A DNA stretch of 64,000 bases from Dellaglioa kimchii. Its GTDB lineage: Bacteria; Bacillota; Bacilli; Lactobacillales; Lactobacillaceae. Positions 18,615 to 27,049 of this stretch are shown here, one piece after another; the first letter of the stretch is position 1, and each line of letters starts with the position of its first letter. The stretch spans positions 310,001 through 374,000 of the forward strand of contig NZ_CP170736.1 of the NCBI RefSeq assembly GCF_046115505.1, given 5' to 3'. The position numbers and the translations under genes are program-made. Below the pieces are notes generated by a model. It searched no databases. It was not told where the DNA came from and saw only the letters and a list, made by a program, of their open reading frames with translations.

Positions 18615-18796
18615 TTTGAAATGGAAATTAGAAACCGAACTGGGGGTTGTCTGCACAACATATAATTTATATTTTATCATATATTATTATTTAAGTATAG
18701 AATAGACCGATTTGAATAGACTTATAAAGGATAAAATTTAACAGACATGTTATAATTATGAAAAGTTATCGTATAAGGAAGAGTGGTGTTTTATAA

Positions 18797-19276
18797 ATGT
18801 GGTTGGTAGTTAAAATAGTGACTGTAGTGGTTTTAATGATCATCATAATTTTAAATTATAACCGTCTGAAAAGAAATAGACAGATTACTATTCTTAAAAA
18901 TAAAAGCAAACTTATTACAGATAATGCGGTTGAATTTGCTTTAAATAGACTACATGGTAATGAATATGGTATTAATTCTGAAATACTAAGGGTTACAGAA
19001 ATTGTTTCAAAGGTTTGGGGTAAGAGGGTCATGGTATTTGAGTATCAATTTCAGATGAAGTCTCCTTCAGAAGAGAATATCGGGAAAATAAGAAACATTT
19101 TTTTCAATTTATTTGAAGAATTTGAAATGATGAACCTGGTTAAAAAAAGTGTCGAAGCAAAATCGGCATTTGAAGTGACAGATCTTTGGTATTTAGACGG
19201 CATTTTACATTTAGAGGTAGCACATTTGGTTAATGTTGAGACAATTATGTATACCAAAGATTTAAAAAAGGTATAG
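18797..19276 (+). CDS. hypothetical membrane-anchored protein
   Basis: A 159-residue protein I do not recognise. It has one N-terminal membrane helix (about residues 2-20), a basic stretch (YNRLKRNRQ), and then a soluble alpha/beta region of about 130 residues with no known motif. A TATAAT at 18751-18756 lies 40 bases upstream, but no good -35 box is visible. A terminator directly follows, so it is a single-gene unit between rpoY and def. The orientation of the soluble part is uncertain; the positive charges after the helix suggest the cytoplasm. Confidence 0.6.
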   Translation: MWLVVKIVTVVVLMIIIILNYNRLKRNRQITILKNKSKLITDNAVEFALNRLHGNEYGINSEILRVTEIVSKVWGKRVMVFEYQFQMKSPSEENIGKIRNIFFNLFEEFEMMNLVKKSVEAKSAFEVTDLWYLDGILHLEVAHLVNVETIMYTKDLKKV

Positions 19277-19304
19277 TTCAAACAGTATGTTTAAAGTGAA
19301 ATAA

Positions 19305-19347
19305 AAAGAGTTTCTTCAATAAATTAATTATTGAAGAAACTCTTTAG
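19305..19347. terminator. bidirectional terminator between convergent genes
   Basis: AAAGAGTTTCTTCAATA pairs with TATTGAAGAAACTCTTT across a short AT loop. It serves the rightward hypothetical gene and the leftward def. Confidence 0.9.
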
Positions 19348-19351
19348 TTAG

Positions 19352-19915
19352 TTATTCAAGCATAATAGCATCGTTCGGTATAGCAAATGGTTTGTCAGTA
19401 TTAATATGATCAAAGAATAATATACCATTTAAATGATCAATTTCATGTTGGACTACAATTGCTTCATAATTTTTCAAGCGGATTTTGTGTTGTGTACCTT
19501 CGATATCAAAGTAACGAAGTGTAATCCGATCAGCTCTTGGCACATATCCAGGGACATCTCTATCAACTGATAAGCAACCTTCACCTTCTGAAAGTGCAGC
19601 AACTTGAACTGACTGACTTAAAATAGTAGGATTAATTAACACTTGTTTAAGTGTGGGTTCTTCACCTTCTGGGCCAGGGATTAAGACAGCAGTCATTCGT
19701 TTAGAAATTGCTAATTGCGGAGCTGCTAAGCCAACACCTGCGCGTAAATGATATTTTTCAGCTATTTCTTCATTTTGACTATTCTCTAAAAATTCCATTA
19801 AATCATGTGCGAGTTGTTTATCATCATCTGAAAGCGGAAAAGTCATTTCGCTTGAACGATTTCGTAAGATTGGATTACCTTCACGAATGATATTTTTCAT
19901 TGTTATTTTAATCAA
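19352..19915 (-). CDS. def: peptide deformylase
   Basis: Removes the formyl group from the initiator methionine of nascent proteins; an iron-type metalloenzyme. The three family motifs are present: GVGLAAPQL near residue 61, EGCLSVD near 112 and the metal site QHEIDHLNG near 155. The length of 187 and the insertion between motifs fit the Gram-positive type 2 enzyme. I accept the TTG start at 19915: GGAGGT precedes it by about 6 bases, whereas the in-frame ATG at 19900 is too far away. Monocistronic and leftward. Confidence 0.95.
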   Translation of the reverse strand: MIKITMKNIIREGNPILRNRSSEMTFPLSDDDKQLAHDLMEFLENSQNEEIAEKYHLRAGVGLAAPQLAISKRMTAVLIPGPEGEEPTLKQVLINPTILSQSVQVAALSEGEGCLSVDRDVPGYVPRADRITLRYFDIEGTQHKIRLKNYEAIVVQHEIDHLNGILFFDHINTDKPFAIPNDAIMLE

Positions 19916-19997
19916 AATAGTACCTCCAAATTAATATTCTACGGTACATTGTAGCATAAAATAATCATATCTGTAGGCCATTTGAAAATTAATAGTT

Positions 19998-20075
19998 ATG
20001 TTTCATTTCTTTTAGTTTTTAATGGATTGCTGTAAAATGAAACATAGCAAATACTTTCAAGTATATTGAAAGTAT
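19998..20075 (+). promoter_or_regulatory. two inverted repeats in the def/UPF0223 divergent region
   Basis: First repeat: ATGTTTCATTT at 19998-20008 and its exact complement AAATGAAACAT at 20035-20045. Second: ATACTTTC at 20051-20058 and GAAAGTAT at 20068-20075. A possible promoter (TTTAGT, 16 bases, TAAAAT at 20033-20038) has its -10 box inside the right arm of the first repeat, as expected of an operator. No regulator is identified. Confidence 0.45.
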
Positions 20076-20138
20076 TAGTTGAAAATTAATTCAATAATTA
20101 AATAAAGTAAAAATAAAGGGAGTTTAACACACTAAATT

Positions 20139-20417
20139 ATGAATAATAAAATTAATTACCCATTAGAAGCACATTGGACTACTGAAGAAATTATCTCTGT
20201 TAGTGAATTCTATAAAGCAATAGAATTAGCAAATTCTACAGGTATTGATCGAGAAGAATTGCTTTATAATTATCGTGAGTTTAAAAAAATTGTTCCTTCC
20301 AAAATGGAGGAAAAACAAATAGGCAGATCGTACGAAGATGAATCAGGTTTTAGTATTTATCGTACAATGAAATTTGCAAGAGAGAGTACAAGGGACGTTA
20401 TTAAAATTAACCAATAG
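20139..20417 (+). CDS. UPF0223 family protein
   Basis: A 92-residue soluble protein of the UPF0223 family (YktA in Bacillus). It begins INYPLEAHWTTEEIISVSEF and has a mid-segment with FKKIVPSKMEEKQIGRSYED. The fold is a small helical bundle and the function is unknown. The start is an ATG with GGGAG about 15 bases upstream, a rather long spacing. It lies 12 bases before the inositol-phosphatase-like gene; this pair is conserved in Bacilli. Confidence 0.88.
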   Translation: MNNKINYPLEAHWTTEEIISVSEFYKAIELANSTGIDREELLYNYREFKKIVPSKMEEKQIGRSYEDESGFSIYRTMKFARESTRDVIKINQ

Positions 20418-20429
20418 GGAGGTTATGAT

Positions 20430-21203
20430 TTGAATATTGATGAGGTTAATTATCAGGTTAAAAGTTGGCTGACAGAGGCACGTGAAAATATTATTCATGC
20501 ATTTGGAGATCCATTGTCTGTTGAAACAAAAAGTAGTCGAGTTGATCTTGTAACTAATATGGATAAACAGACTGAAAAATTTTTAGTAAACAAAATTCGT
20601 ACCTTTGATCCGAAAGCCAAAATTTTAGGTGAAGAAGGTTTTGGGGATGATGTAACAAATTTAGATGGTACTGTTTGGATTGTTGATCCAATTGATGGCA
20701 CAATGAATTTTGTCAAACAGAAAGATCATTTCGCGATTATGATTGGTATTTATGAAAACGGTATTGGAAAATTGGGATTCATTATGGATGTAATGAATAA
20801 TGTTTTATATTCTGGTGGGCCAGATAGGGGCGTCTTTGCCAACGATAAAAAACTTGAAAAGCCTGGAAATATAGCACTTAAGGATGGCTTGCTAGGTTGT
20901 AGCTCACCTATGTTAATGATGGACTATAAGCATTTACAATCAATTGTTCAACATAGTTCAGGTGCTAGGGTTTATGGAAGTGCCGGTATTGAGTTTGTTC
21001 ACATATTACGTGGACAAGAAATTGGTTATGTTTCTCACTTAAAACCATGGGATTTTGCAGCCGGTAAAATATTGGCGGAAACTCTTGGTATCACCGTGAA
21101 AACAATTGACGGGTTAGAGCTCGATATGTTACAATCAGCAGATGTATTAATAGCAACGGAAAACGCACAAGAGGACATTTTAAAACTACTAAATAGTTTT
21201 TAG
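20430..21203 (+). CDS. inositol monophosphatase family protein
   Basis: A 257-residue Mg-dependent phosphatase of the inositol monophosphatase superfamily (YktC/SuhB-like). The metal-binding motifs are GEEGFGDD near residue 69 and WIVDPIDGTMNFV near 84. The C-terminal motif is in LKPWDFAAGKILAE near 204. Real substrates in lactobacilli are uncertain; sugar phosphates or nucleotide derivatives are possible. The start is TTG 20430 with GGGAGG seven bases upstream. Co-transcribed with the UPF0223 gene and followed by a terminator. Confidence 0.9.
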   Translation: MNIDEVNYQVKSWLTEARENIIHAFGDPLSVETKSSRVDLVTNMDKQTEKFLVNKIRTFDPKAKILGEEGFGDDVTNLDGTVWIVDPIDGTMNFVKQKDHFAIMIGIYENGIGKLGFIMDVMNNVLYSGGPDRGVFANDKKLEKPGNIALKDGLLGCSSPMLMMDYKHLQSIVQHSSGARVYGSAGIEFVHILRGQEIGYVSHLKPWDFAAGKILAETLGITVKTIDGLELDMLQSADVLIATENAQEDILKLLNSF

Positions 21204-21219
21204 TAGAATCGCGTTGTGG

Positions 21220-21247
21220 CTGTGACTAACAAGTCGCAGTTTTTTTA
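21220..21247 (+). terminator. intrinsic terminator after IMPase-like gene
   Basis: CTGTGACT pairs with AGTCGCAG (one mismatch-tolerant pair) across AACA, followed by seven T. Confidence 0.82.
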
Positions 21248-21300
21248 TGCGATTTATTTATGAAAAAGTATGAAAACTTTTAGTAAGTGTGTTAATTGTC

Positions 21301-21309
21301 TGCTATAAT
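21301..21309 (+). promoter_or_regulatory. extended -10 promoter of typA
   Basis: TGCTATAAT gives an extended -10 (TG, one base, TATAAT) 60 bases before the typA start. No clear -35 is seen, as usual for extended -10 promoters. Confidence 0.55.
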
Positions 21310-21368
21310 AGTGAACTGTAGTTATTATTCGTAAAAATATTAAGGCTCCAACGAAAGGAAGAACAAAC

Positions 21369-23216
21369 TTGAAAACAAGAGATGACATTCGTAACATTGC
21401 GATTATCGCCCATGTCGATCACGGTAAGACGACATTAGTTAATGAATTATTAAAACAATCAGATACATTGGATGGCCATTCAGAAATTAGTGACCGTGCC
21501 ATGGATACAAATGATATTGAAAAAGAACGTGGTATTACAATTTTATCAAAAAATACTGCTGTTAGAGTTGGCGACAAACAAATTAACATTTTAGATACAC
21601 CTGGACATGCCGATTTCGGTGGCGAAGTTGAACGTATCATGAAAATGGTTGATGGTGTTTTACTTGTCGTTGATGCTTTTGAAGGAACAATGCCTCAAAC
21701 ACGTTTTGTTTTGAAAAAAGCTTTAGAACAACAATTAGTACCAATCGTTGTTATTAACAAAATTGATCGTATGGGTGCTCGTCCACAAGAAGTTGTTGAT
21801 GAAGTTCTTGATTTGTTTATTGAATTAGGTGCTGATGAAGCACAACTTGATTTCCCTGTTATTTATGCTAGTGCATACAATGGTACATCAAGTATGGATC
21901 CAGATATCGAAACTCAAAAACATTCTATGGATGACGTTTTTGAAACAATTATCGATACAATTCCTGCACCAATTGATAATAGTGACGAACCATTACAATT
22001 CCAAGTTTCGATGTTGGATTATAATGAATATGTTGGTCGTGTCGGTATTGGCCGCGTATTCCGTGGAAAAATTGCTGTTGGTGATCAAGTTTCTGTTATT
22101 AAACTTGATGGTTCAGTTCAAAACTTCCGTGTTTCAAAACTTTTCGGTTTCTTCGGTTTAGACCGTGTTGAAATTAATGAAGCTAAAGCTGGTGATTTAA
22201 TTGCAGTTTCAGGGATGGATGACATCTTCGTTGGTGAAACTGTAACACCAAGTGATCATCAAGAAGCATTACCATTAATGCGTATTGATCCACCTACACT
22301 ACAAATGACATTCAGAACGAATGATTCACCATTTGTTGGACAAGATGGTAAAAATATTACTGCTCGTAAGATGGAAGATCGTCTTAAATTACAATTGCAT
22401 ACTGATGTTTCATTGAAAATTGAAGATACAGATTCTCCAGATGCTTGGATTGTTTCAGGTCGTGGAGAATTACATTTATCAATCTTAATTGAAACTTTAC
22501 GTCGCGAAGACTATGAAATTCAAGTTTCACGTCCAGAAGTTATCTACCGTGAATTCGAAGGCAAGATGCAAGAACCATTTGAAAGCGTCCAAATCGATAC
22601 ACCTGATGAATATTCTGGTGGTGTTATTGATACAATGGCTCAACGTAAGGGTGAAATGATTAACATGGAGACCGGTAATAACGGCCAAACTCGTTTAACT
22701 TTCTCAGCTCCTACTCGTGGTTTAATTGGATATGATTCACAATTCCTTTCAATGACTCGTGGATATGGTATCTTAAATCATACTTTCTCTGAATACAAAC
22801 CAGTTATCCGTAACTGGGAACCTGGTCGTCGTAATGGCGCATTAGTTTCTATTAATTCAGGAAAAGCTACAACATATTCAATTATGAGTATTGAAGAACG
22901 TGGAACAATTTATGTAACACCTACTACTGATATTTATGAAGGAATGGTTGTTGGACAAAGTAGCCGTGAACGTGATATTTCTGTAAATATTACTAAAGGA
23001 AAAGCTATGAGTAATGTTCGTTCTTCTAATAAAGATCAAACAGCCTCAATCAAGAAACCAACTATTCTTACTCTTGAAGAATCATTGGAATTCTTGAACA
23101 CGGATGAATTATTAGAAATCACACCAAATAATTTACGCTTACGTAAACGTATCTTAGATACAAATATGCGTGAAAAGGCTCAAAAACAACATAAAACAGA
23201 TTCAAAAAAAGGTTAA
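21369..23216 (+). CDS. typA: ribosome-associated GTPase TypA/BipA
   Basis: A 615-residue translational GTPase that assists ribosome assembly and growth under stress, including cold. G1 is AHVDHGKTTLV near residue 15, the switch region ERGITILSKN near 55, G3 DTPGHADFGGEV near 77 and G4 NKID near 134. EF-G-like domains and the BipA-specific C-terminal domain follow. The start is TTG 21369 with AAAGGAAG upstream. It is transcribed alone between two terminators. Confidence 0.97.
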   Translation: MKTRDDIRNIAIIAHVDHGKTTLVNELLKQSDTLDGHSEISDRAMDTNDIEKERGITILSKNTAVRVGDKQINILDTPGHADFGGEVERIMKMVDGVLLVVDAFEGTMPQTRFVLKKALEQQLVPIVVINKIDRMGARPQEVVDEVLDLFIELGADEAQLDFPVIYASAYNGTSSMDPDIETQKHSMDDVFETIIDTIPAPIDNSDEPLQFQVSMLDYNEYVGRVGIGRVFRGKIAVGDQVSVIKLDGSVQNFRVSKLFGFFGLDRVEINEAKAGDLIAVSGMDDIFVGETVTPSDHQEALPLMRIDPPTLQMTFRTNDSPFVGQDGKNITARKMEDRLKLQLHTDVSLKIEDTDSPDAWIVSGRGELHLSILIETLRREDYEIQVSRPEVIYREFEGKMQEPFESVQIDTPDEYSGGVIDTMAQRKGEMINMETGNNGQTRLTFSAPTRGLIGYDSQFLSMTRGYGILNHTFSEYKPVIRNWEPGRRNGALVSINSGKATTYSIMSIEERGTIYVTPTTDIYEGMVVGQSSRERDISVNITKGKAMSNVRSSNKDQTASIKKPTILTLEESLEFLNTDELLEITPNNLRLRKRILDTNMREKAQKQHKTDSKKG

Positions 23217-23220
23217 TTTA

Positions 23221-23265
23221 AAAAAGAGTTGAAAATGATTAAGTTCATTTTCAACTCTTTTTTTT
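23221..23265 (+). terminator. intrinsic terminator of typA
   Basis: AAAGAGTTGAAAATGA pairs with TCATTTTCAACTCTTT across a six-base loop, followed by a T run. Confidence 0.93.
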
Positions 23266-23321
23266 AATCATGATAAATAGTAATATGGTATACTATTAGA
23301 AGTTACGAGAAAATAAAATCG

Positions 23322-23602
23322 ATGAAAAACAACATTTCTAAAGAAGATGTGATGGTCACTTTGTAAGAAAATGTAGATAAAATAAATAATTTTATCTGGA
23401 AACAGCGAAATACATTTTACTAGCTTGGTTATGTTACATTTTAAGAAGTAGTTGATACTTAATTGTTCGTTTTTCTCGTGAAGTAGATTTTGTGTTGGAG
23501 TGTGCTCTGTTTGAAGAAAAAACTGAAAAGAAGCAGATAAAGAATCTTGAAGTAACTTCGAATAGACACTTTAGTACTAAATTTGAAAAAATGAAGAAAT
23601 AA
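23322..23602 (+). pseudogene. ylaN: decayed ylaN (UPF0358) gene
   Basis: Reading from ATG 23322, the translation resembles UPF0358/YlaN but contains four stops: ENVDKI, then KQRN, then EVVDT, stop, LF. At about 23468 one missing base, most likely a G in a GGTTTTT run, shifts the frame. The next frame gives FSREVDFVLECALFEEKTEK and runs to a TAA at 23602. Restoring that base gives VDT-x-LFGFSREVDF, close to the VDTQMFGLSREIDFA core I recall for the family. The total of 281 bases is one short of 94 codons, the family's normal size. The typA-ylaN-ftsW position matches other Firmicutes. A TATACT box at 23289-23294 may now serve ftsW. Confidence 0.82.
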
Positions 23603-23614
23603 GTTGGATTAAAA

Positions 23615-24793
23615 ATGCAAATTTTAAAAAGAATAACACAAAAATTACAATATCTTGATTATTTTATTTTTATACCGTATATTATATTATCCGGAATTGG
23701 TGTGGTCATGGTTTATTCTGCTAGTTCATATAAGGTTCAAATGGCGGGTGGCGATCCAACGACATATTTAAAAAAACAATTGCTTTTTGCCATTTTAGGA
23801 TTGCTGGTTGCTTTCCTTATATATTCAATGAAGGTTAATTTTTTTAAAAGTTCTGGATTTATAATATTATTTGGTGCGGTGTCCATTCTGCTACTTTTAT
23901 ACGTAGTACTTAGCGGTAAAACAGTTAATGGTGCAGCAGGATGGATTAACTTTGGCTCTTTTAACATTCAGCCCGCAGAAATCAGCAAGATTTTTTTAGT
24001 CTTGTTTATGGCGCAACAAGTTGCATTCCGTGAAAATAAAGAATTAAGTTATGAGGGTAGAAATAAACGTCGTTTTATCTATGCAATTGCAGTAGTCTTA
24101 CCACTCATTTTAATTTTGATTGAACCAGATGTGGGTGGGTTTATTATTAATTTTAGTGCAGTATTAATCATTATTTTGGCTAGTGGGTATTCAATTGGAA
24201 TAACTTCCTTAATTTCTGTTGGTGGCATGGGTACTTTAATGATATTATTATCAAAATTAAAATCTGTTTCTCCAGATTCCGGTGGTCCATTAGCGTATAT
24301 GGCTAAGAGATTTAGTGGATTCAATGATCCATTTAAATATCAACAGTCAACTGGACAACAGTTGGTAAATTCATATTATGCATTAAGTAATGGTGGTATC
24401 TTTGGTGCAGGACTAGGAAATAGTATCCAAAAACGAGGCTACCTACCTGAACCGTATACTGATTTTATATTAGCAATTACAGGTGAAGAACTTGGATTAT
24501 TGATGGTATTTTTTATTTTAATATTACTTTTCAGTATGATTGGACGGATTATCTTTATTGGTTCTAAAAGTAAAGAAACTTTCCACTCACTTTGTTGTTA
24601 TGGAATTGCGACGTTTATGACAGTGCAGACTGTGTTTAATGTTGGTGGTATATCAGGTGTTTTACCTATAACAGGTGTAACGTTTCCATTTCTTAGTTAT
24701 GGCGGATCAAGTATGCTTATCTTGAGCTTCTGTGTAGGCTTAGTTTTAAATATATCAGCTTTAAGAAAAAAGGAATTACTAAATAATAAATAA
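23615..24793 (+). CDS. ftsW: FtsW/RodA/SpoVE family peptidoglycan polymerase
   Basis: A 392-residue membrane glycosyltransferase of the SEDS family that polymerises lipid II with a partner class B PBP. About ten hydrophobic helices are visible. The signatures GWINFGSFNIQPAEISKIF near residue 110 (preceded by NGAA) and GAGLGNSIQKRGYLPEPYTD near 266, with FILAITGEELG, are diagnostic. Its place beside ylaN and ylbG argues for FtsW (septal) rather than RodA. The ribosome site is weak. With the upstream ylaN decayed, the gene now has a roughly 310-base leader if the 23289 box is its promoter. Confidence 0.93.
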   Translation: MQILKRITQKLQYLDYFIFIPYIILSGIGVVMVYSASSYKVQMAGGDPTTYLKKQLLFAILGLLVAFLIYSMKVNFFKSSGFIILFGAVSILLLLYVVLSGKTVNGAAGWINFGSFNIQPAEISKIFLVLFMAQQVAFRENKELSYEGRNKRRFIYAIAVVLPLILILIEPDVGGFIINFSAVLIIILASGYSIGITSLISVGGMGTLMILLSKLKSVSPDSGGPLAYMAKRFSGFNDPFKYQQSTGQQLVNSYYALSNGGIFGAGLGNSIQKRGYLPEPYTDFILAITGEELGLLMVFFILILLFSMIGRIIFIGSKSKETFHSLCCYGIATFMTVQTVFNVGGISGVLPITGVTFPFLSYGGSSMLILSFCVGLVLNISALRKKELLNNK

Positions 24794-24812
24794 AAAAGGG
24801 GGTCATAATCAC

Positions 24813-25139
24813 ATGCTTGACGAAGAAAATGGGACTAAGTTAGTTATACAAAAAAGACAAGGTGTCATTGTGTTTTTATACCATATGAAGCAAATTAAGC
24901 AGTTGAAACGATTCGGTATTATTCAATATATTTCAAAAAAAATGAAATATGTTGTCATTTATATGAATCAAGAAGACCTACCCGAGACGATTAAGAAAAT
25001 TCAAAATTTAAAATTTGTTAAAAAGACAGAAGTATCGCATCGCCCTGATATTGATATGGACTTTGGGGCTCGAATGGGTGAAAAAGCATTTAAATTAACA
25101 GATGAAGATCAAGAAAAATTTAAAAATAAAAGTGAGTAA
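24813..25139 (+). CDS. YlbG family protein (DUF2129)
   Basis: A 108-residue soluble protein of the YlbG/DUF2129 family. The core KRQGVIVFLYHMKQIKQLKR, the motif YVVIYMNQEDLP and the segment VSHRPDIDMDFGARMGEK are typical. The function is unknown. AAGGGGG lies about 12 bases before the ATG. It sits between ftsW and rsmD, six bases before the latter, as in Bacillus. Confidence 0.88.
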   Translation: MLDEENGTKLVIQKRQGVIVFLYHMKQIKQLKRFGIIQYISKKMKYVVIYMNQEDLPETIKKIQNLKFVKKTEVSHRPDIDMDFGARMGEKAFKLTDEDQEKFKNKSE

Positions 25140-25144
25140 AGTAT

Positions 25145-25696
25145 ATGAGAATAATTTCAGGTGAATATGGCGGAAGAAAATTAAAAGCAGTTCCAGGTAT
25201 GGCAACAAGGCCTACAACGGATAAAGTTAAGGAATCAATGTTTAATATCATTGGTCCTTATTTTGACGGCGGTAAGTCATTAGATTTATTTGCAGGTAGC
25301 GGTGGGTTAAGTATCGAAGCTGTTTCTAGAGGAATCTCTCATGCTTTTCTAATTGATAGACAGTATCAAGCAATTAAAACAATTAATGATAACATTGCTA
25401 TCACAAAAGAAGAAGATAAGTTTACGGTCTATAAGCAAGATGCCGATAAAGCTATTGGACTATTAAAAGGTAAAGAAACATTTGATCTAGTTTTTTTAGA
25501 TCCACCTTATAAGACCCAAGAAATAATTGATACGATAAAAAAAATAGATAGCAGCGAGTTGTTAAATAATCAAGCTTTAATTATTTGTGAAACAGATCAA
25601 TATGCTAACTTACCTGATGATATTTCGGGATTCAGTCTATTTAGGAGACAAAATTATGGAATTACACAGGTAACGATTTATCAAAAGGAGAACTAA
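25145..25696 (+). CDS. rsmD: 16S rRNA (guanine966-N2)-methyltransferase RsmD
   Basis: A 183-residue SAM-dependent methyltransferase that modifies G966 of 16S rRNA. It starts MRIISGEYGGRKLKAVPG and has the RPTTDKVKESMFNII segment. SAM motif I LDLFAGSGGLSIEA is near residue 45, and the catalytic motif IV is LDPPY near 118. The coaD ATG follows after one base, giving tight translational coupling, as is usual in Firmicutes. Confidence 0.95.
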   Translation: MRIISGEYGGRKLKAVPGMATRPTTDKVKESMFNIIGPYFDGGKSLDLFAGSGGLSIEAVSRGISHAFLIDRQYQAIKTINDNIAITKEEDKFTVYKQDADKAIGLLKGKETFDLVFLDPPYKTQEIIDTIKKIDSSELLNNQALIICETDQYANLPDDISGFSLFRRQNYGITQVTIYQKEN

Positions 25697-25697
25697 A

Positions 25698-26195
25698 ATG
25701 AATGCAGTTTTTCCGGGAAGTTTCGATCCATTAACTAATGGACACTTAGATATTATTGTTCGATCAAGCCAAATTTTTGATAAAGTTATTGTCGCAGTTA
25801 TGACTAATACTAAAAAGAAGTCATTGTTTACAGCTAATGAAAAGGTAGATTTGATTAGTGAAGCTATCTTTTCATTAGCAAATGTAGAAGTAGTTAGTGT
25901 TGAATCAGATTTAACGATTAACTTAATGCACCAATTAGATGCTAAAATAATTATTCGTAGTGTTAGAAATAATAGGGACTTTGAATATGAAAAAGATATT
26001 GCATTGATGAACAAAGAATTAGATGAAACAGTGGAAACTGTATTGATGCTTGCTAATCCTAAATACGCACACATTTCTTCAAGTTTAATGAAAGAAATAT
26101 TTAAATTTGATGGAGATATTTCAAATATGGTACCTAATCATATAAAAGTAGCTATGTTAAAAAAACGTCATGAAGTAACTAGTAGAGAAGATTAA
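25698..26195 (+). CDS. coaD: phosphopantetheine adenylyltransferase
   Basis: Catalyses the fourth step of coenzyme A synthesis, phosphopantetheine plus ATP to dephospho-CoA. The 165-residue protein has the nucleotidyltransferase motif FPGSFDPLTNGHLDII at residues 5-20. RSVRNNRDFEYE is near 92, and the second nucleotide motif HISSSLMKEI is near 119. AAGGAG precedes the ATG. It is followed by a strong terminator, so the comE genes downstream form a separate unit. Confidence 0.96.
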   Translation: MNAVFPGSFDPLTNGHLDIIVRSSQIFDKVIVAVMTNTKKKSLFTANEKVDLISEAIFSLANVEVVSVESDLTINLMHQLDAKIIIRSVRNNRDFEYEKDIALMNKELDETVETVLMLANPKYAHISSSLMKEIFKFDGDISNMVPNHIKVAMLKKRHEVTSRED

Positions 26196-26242
26196 CTTAA
26201 ATAAAATGGATCATCATTAATATACGTGATAATGATTTAAAG

Positions 26243-26280
26243 AAAAAACGAATTTCATTTTAAATGAAATTCGTTTTTTT
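26243..26280 (+). terminator. intrinsic terminator of coaD
   Basis: AAAACGAATTTCATTT pairs with AAATGAAATTCGTTTT, followed by a run of T. Confidence 0.92.
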
Positions 26281-26312
26281 GCGTATTTAAATACAAGAGG
26301 GAGGTGGATAAG

Positions 26313-26990
26313 ATGGATCGAATAAAAAATATTTGAATTGAATATCGAAAAATCATCATTGTTTGTGTGATATCCGTAATAGCATTGATCATTTTTTCAA
26401 TAGTTACACAACATAAAAGTAGCAAAACAGATGATATGTTAGTTAATAGTATTACTAGTACGTCGTCTAGCTCGGAAAAAAATATATCAAGCCATTTAGA
26501 AACCTCAAATGGTGGGAAAATTGTTGTGGATATTAAAGGAAATATAAAAAAACCAGGTATATACACAATGAAAACAGGAATGAGAATTAGTCAGGTAATC
26601 GATTTAGCTGAGGGATTTTTATCTAGCGCTGATCAGAAACAGATTAATTTAGCTCAAAAAGTAACAGATGAGATGGTTATATATGTTCCGGCAAAAGGGG
26701 AAGTAAAAGAAAATAAAGTAGTAGCTACTACTGCCCAAGGATCTTCTGTTATGGATGCAGGGTCTACTACAGGAACTCAGGATAAATCGAATGATGAATC
26801 AACGGTTAATTTAAACACCGCAACGAAAGAACAACTGCAAGGGTTGACTGGAATTGGACCAAAAAAAGCAGAACAAATTTTACAATATAGAGAAGAACAT
26901 CAATCGTTTAAAACTACGGATGAATTAAAAGAAGTTGGCGGCATCGGTGATAAAACATATGAAAGTCTAAAGGACTCATTAGCGGTCTAA
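26313..26990 (+). pseudogene. comEA: comEA with an in-frame stop at codon 8
   Basis: ComEA is the membrane-anchored DNA receptor of competence. GAGGGAGGTGG at 26298-26308 directs an ATG at 26313, but the eighth codon is TGA (26334-26336). The same frame then continues with an anchor helix (IIIVCVISVIALIIFSIV), a Ser-rich linker, an SLBB-like domain (VVDIKGNIKKPGIYTMKTG) and a C-terminal helix-hairpin-helix domain with VNLNTATKEQLQGLTGIGPK. So the gene is complete apart from the stop. A GTG at 26367 could restart translation but would cut the anchor helix and has no ribosome site. Probably inactive or very weakly expressed; a sequencing error is the alternative. Confidence 0.75.
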
Positions 26991-27049
26991 CTTTTTTTAA
27001 AGATTTATTTTTGATATACTATAAAAAAATGAAAGAAGGAAATAACTAA

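Noticed and set aside
25637..26074. 145-codon leftward ORF over rsmD/coaD
   Set aside because: Antisense to two well-defined genes and with no start signals.
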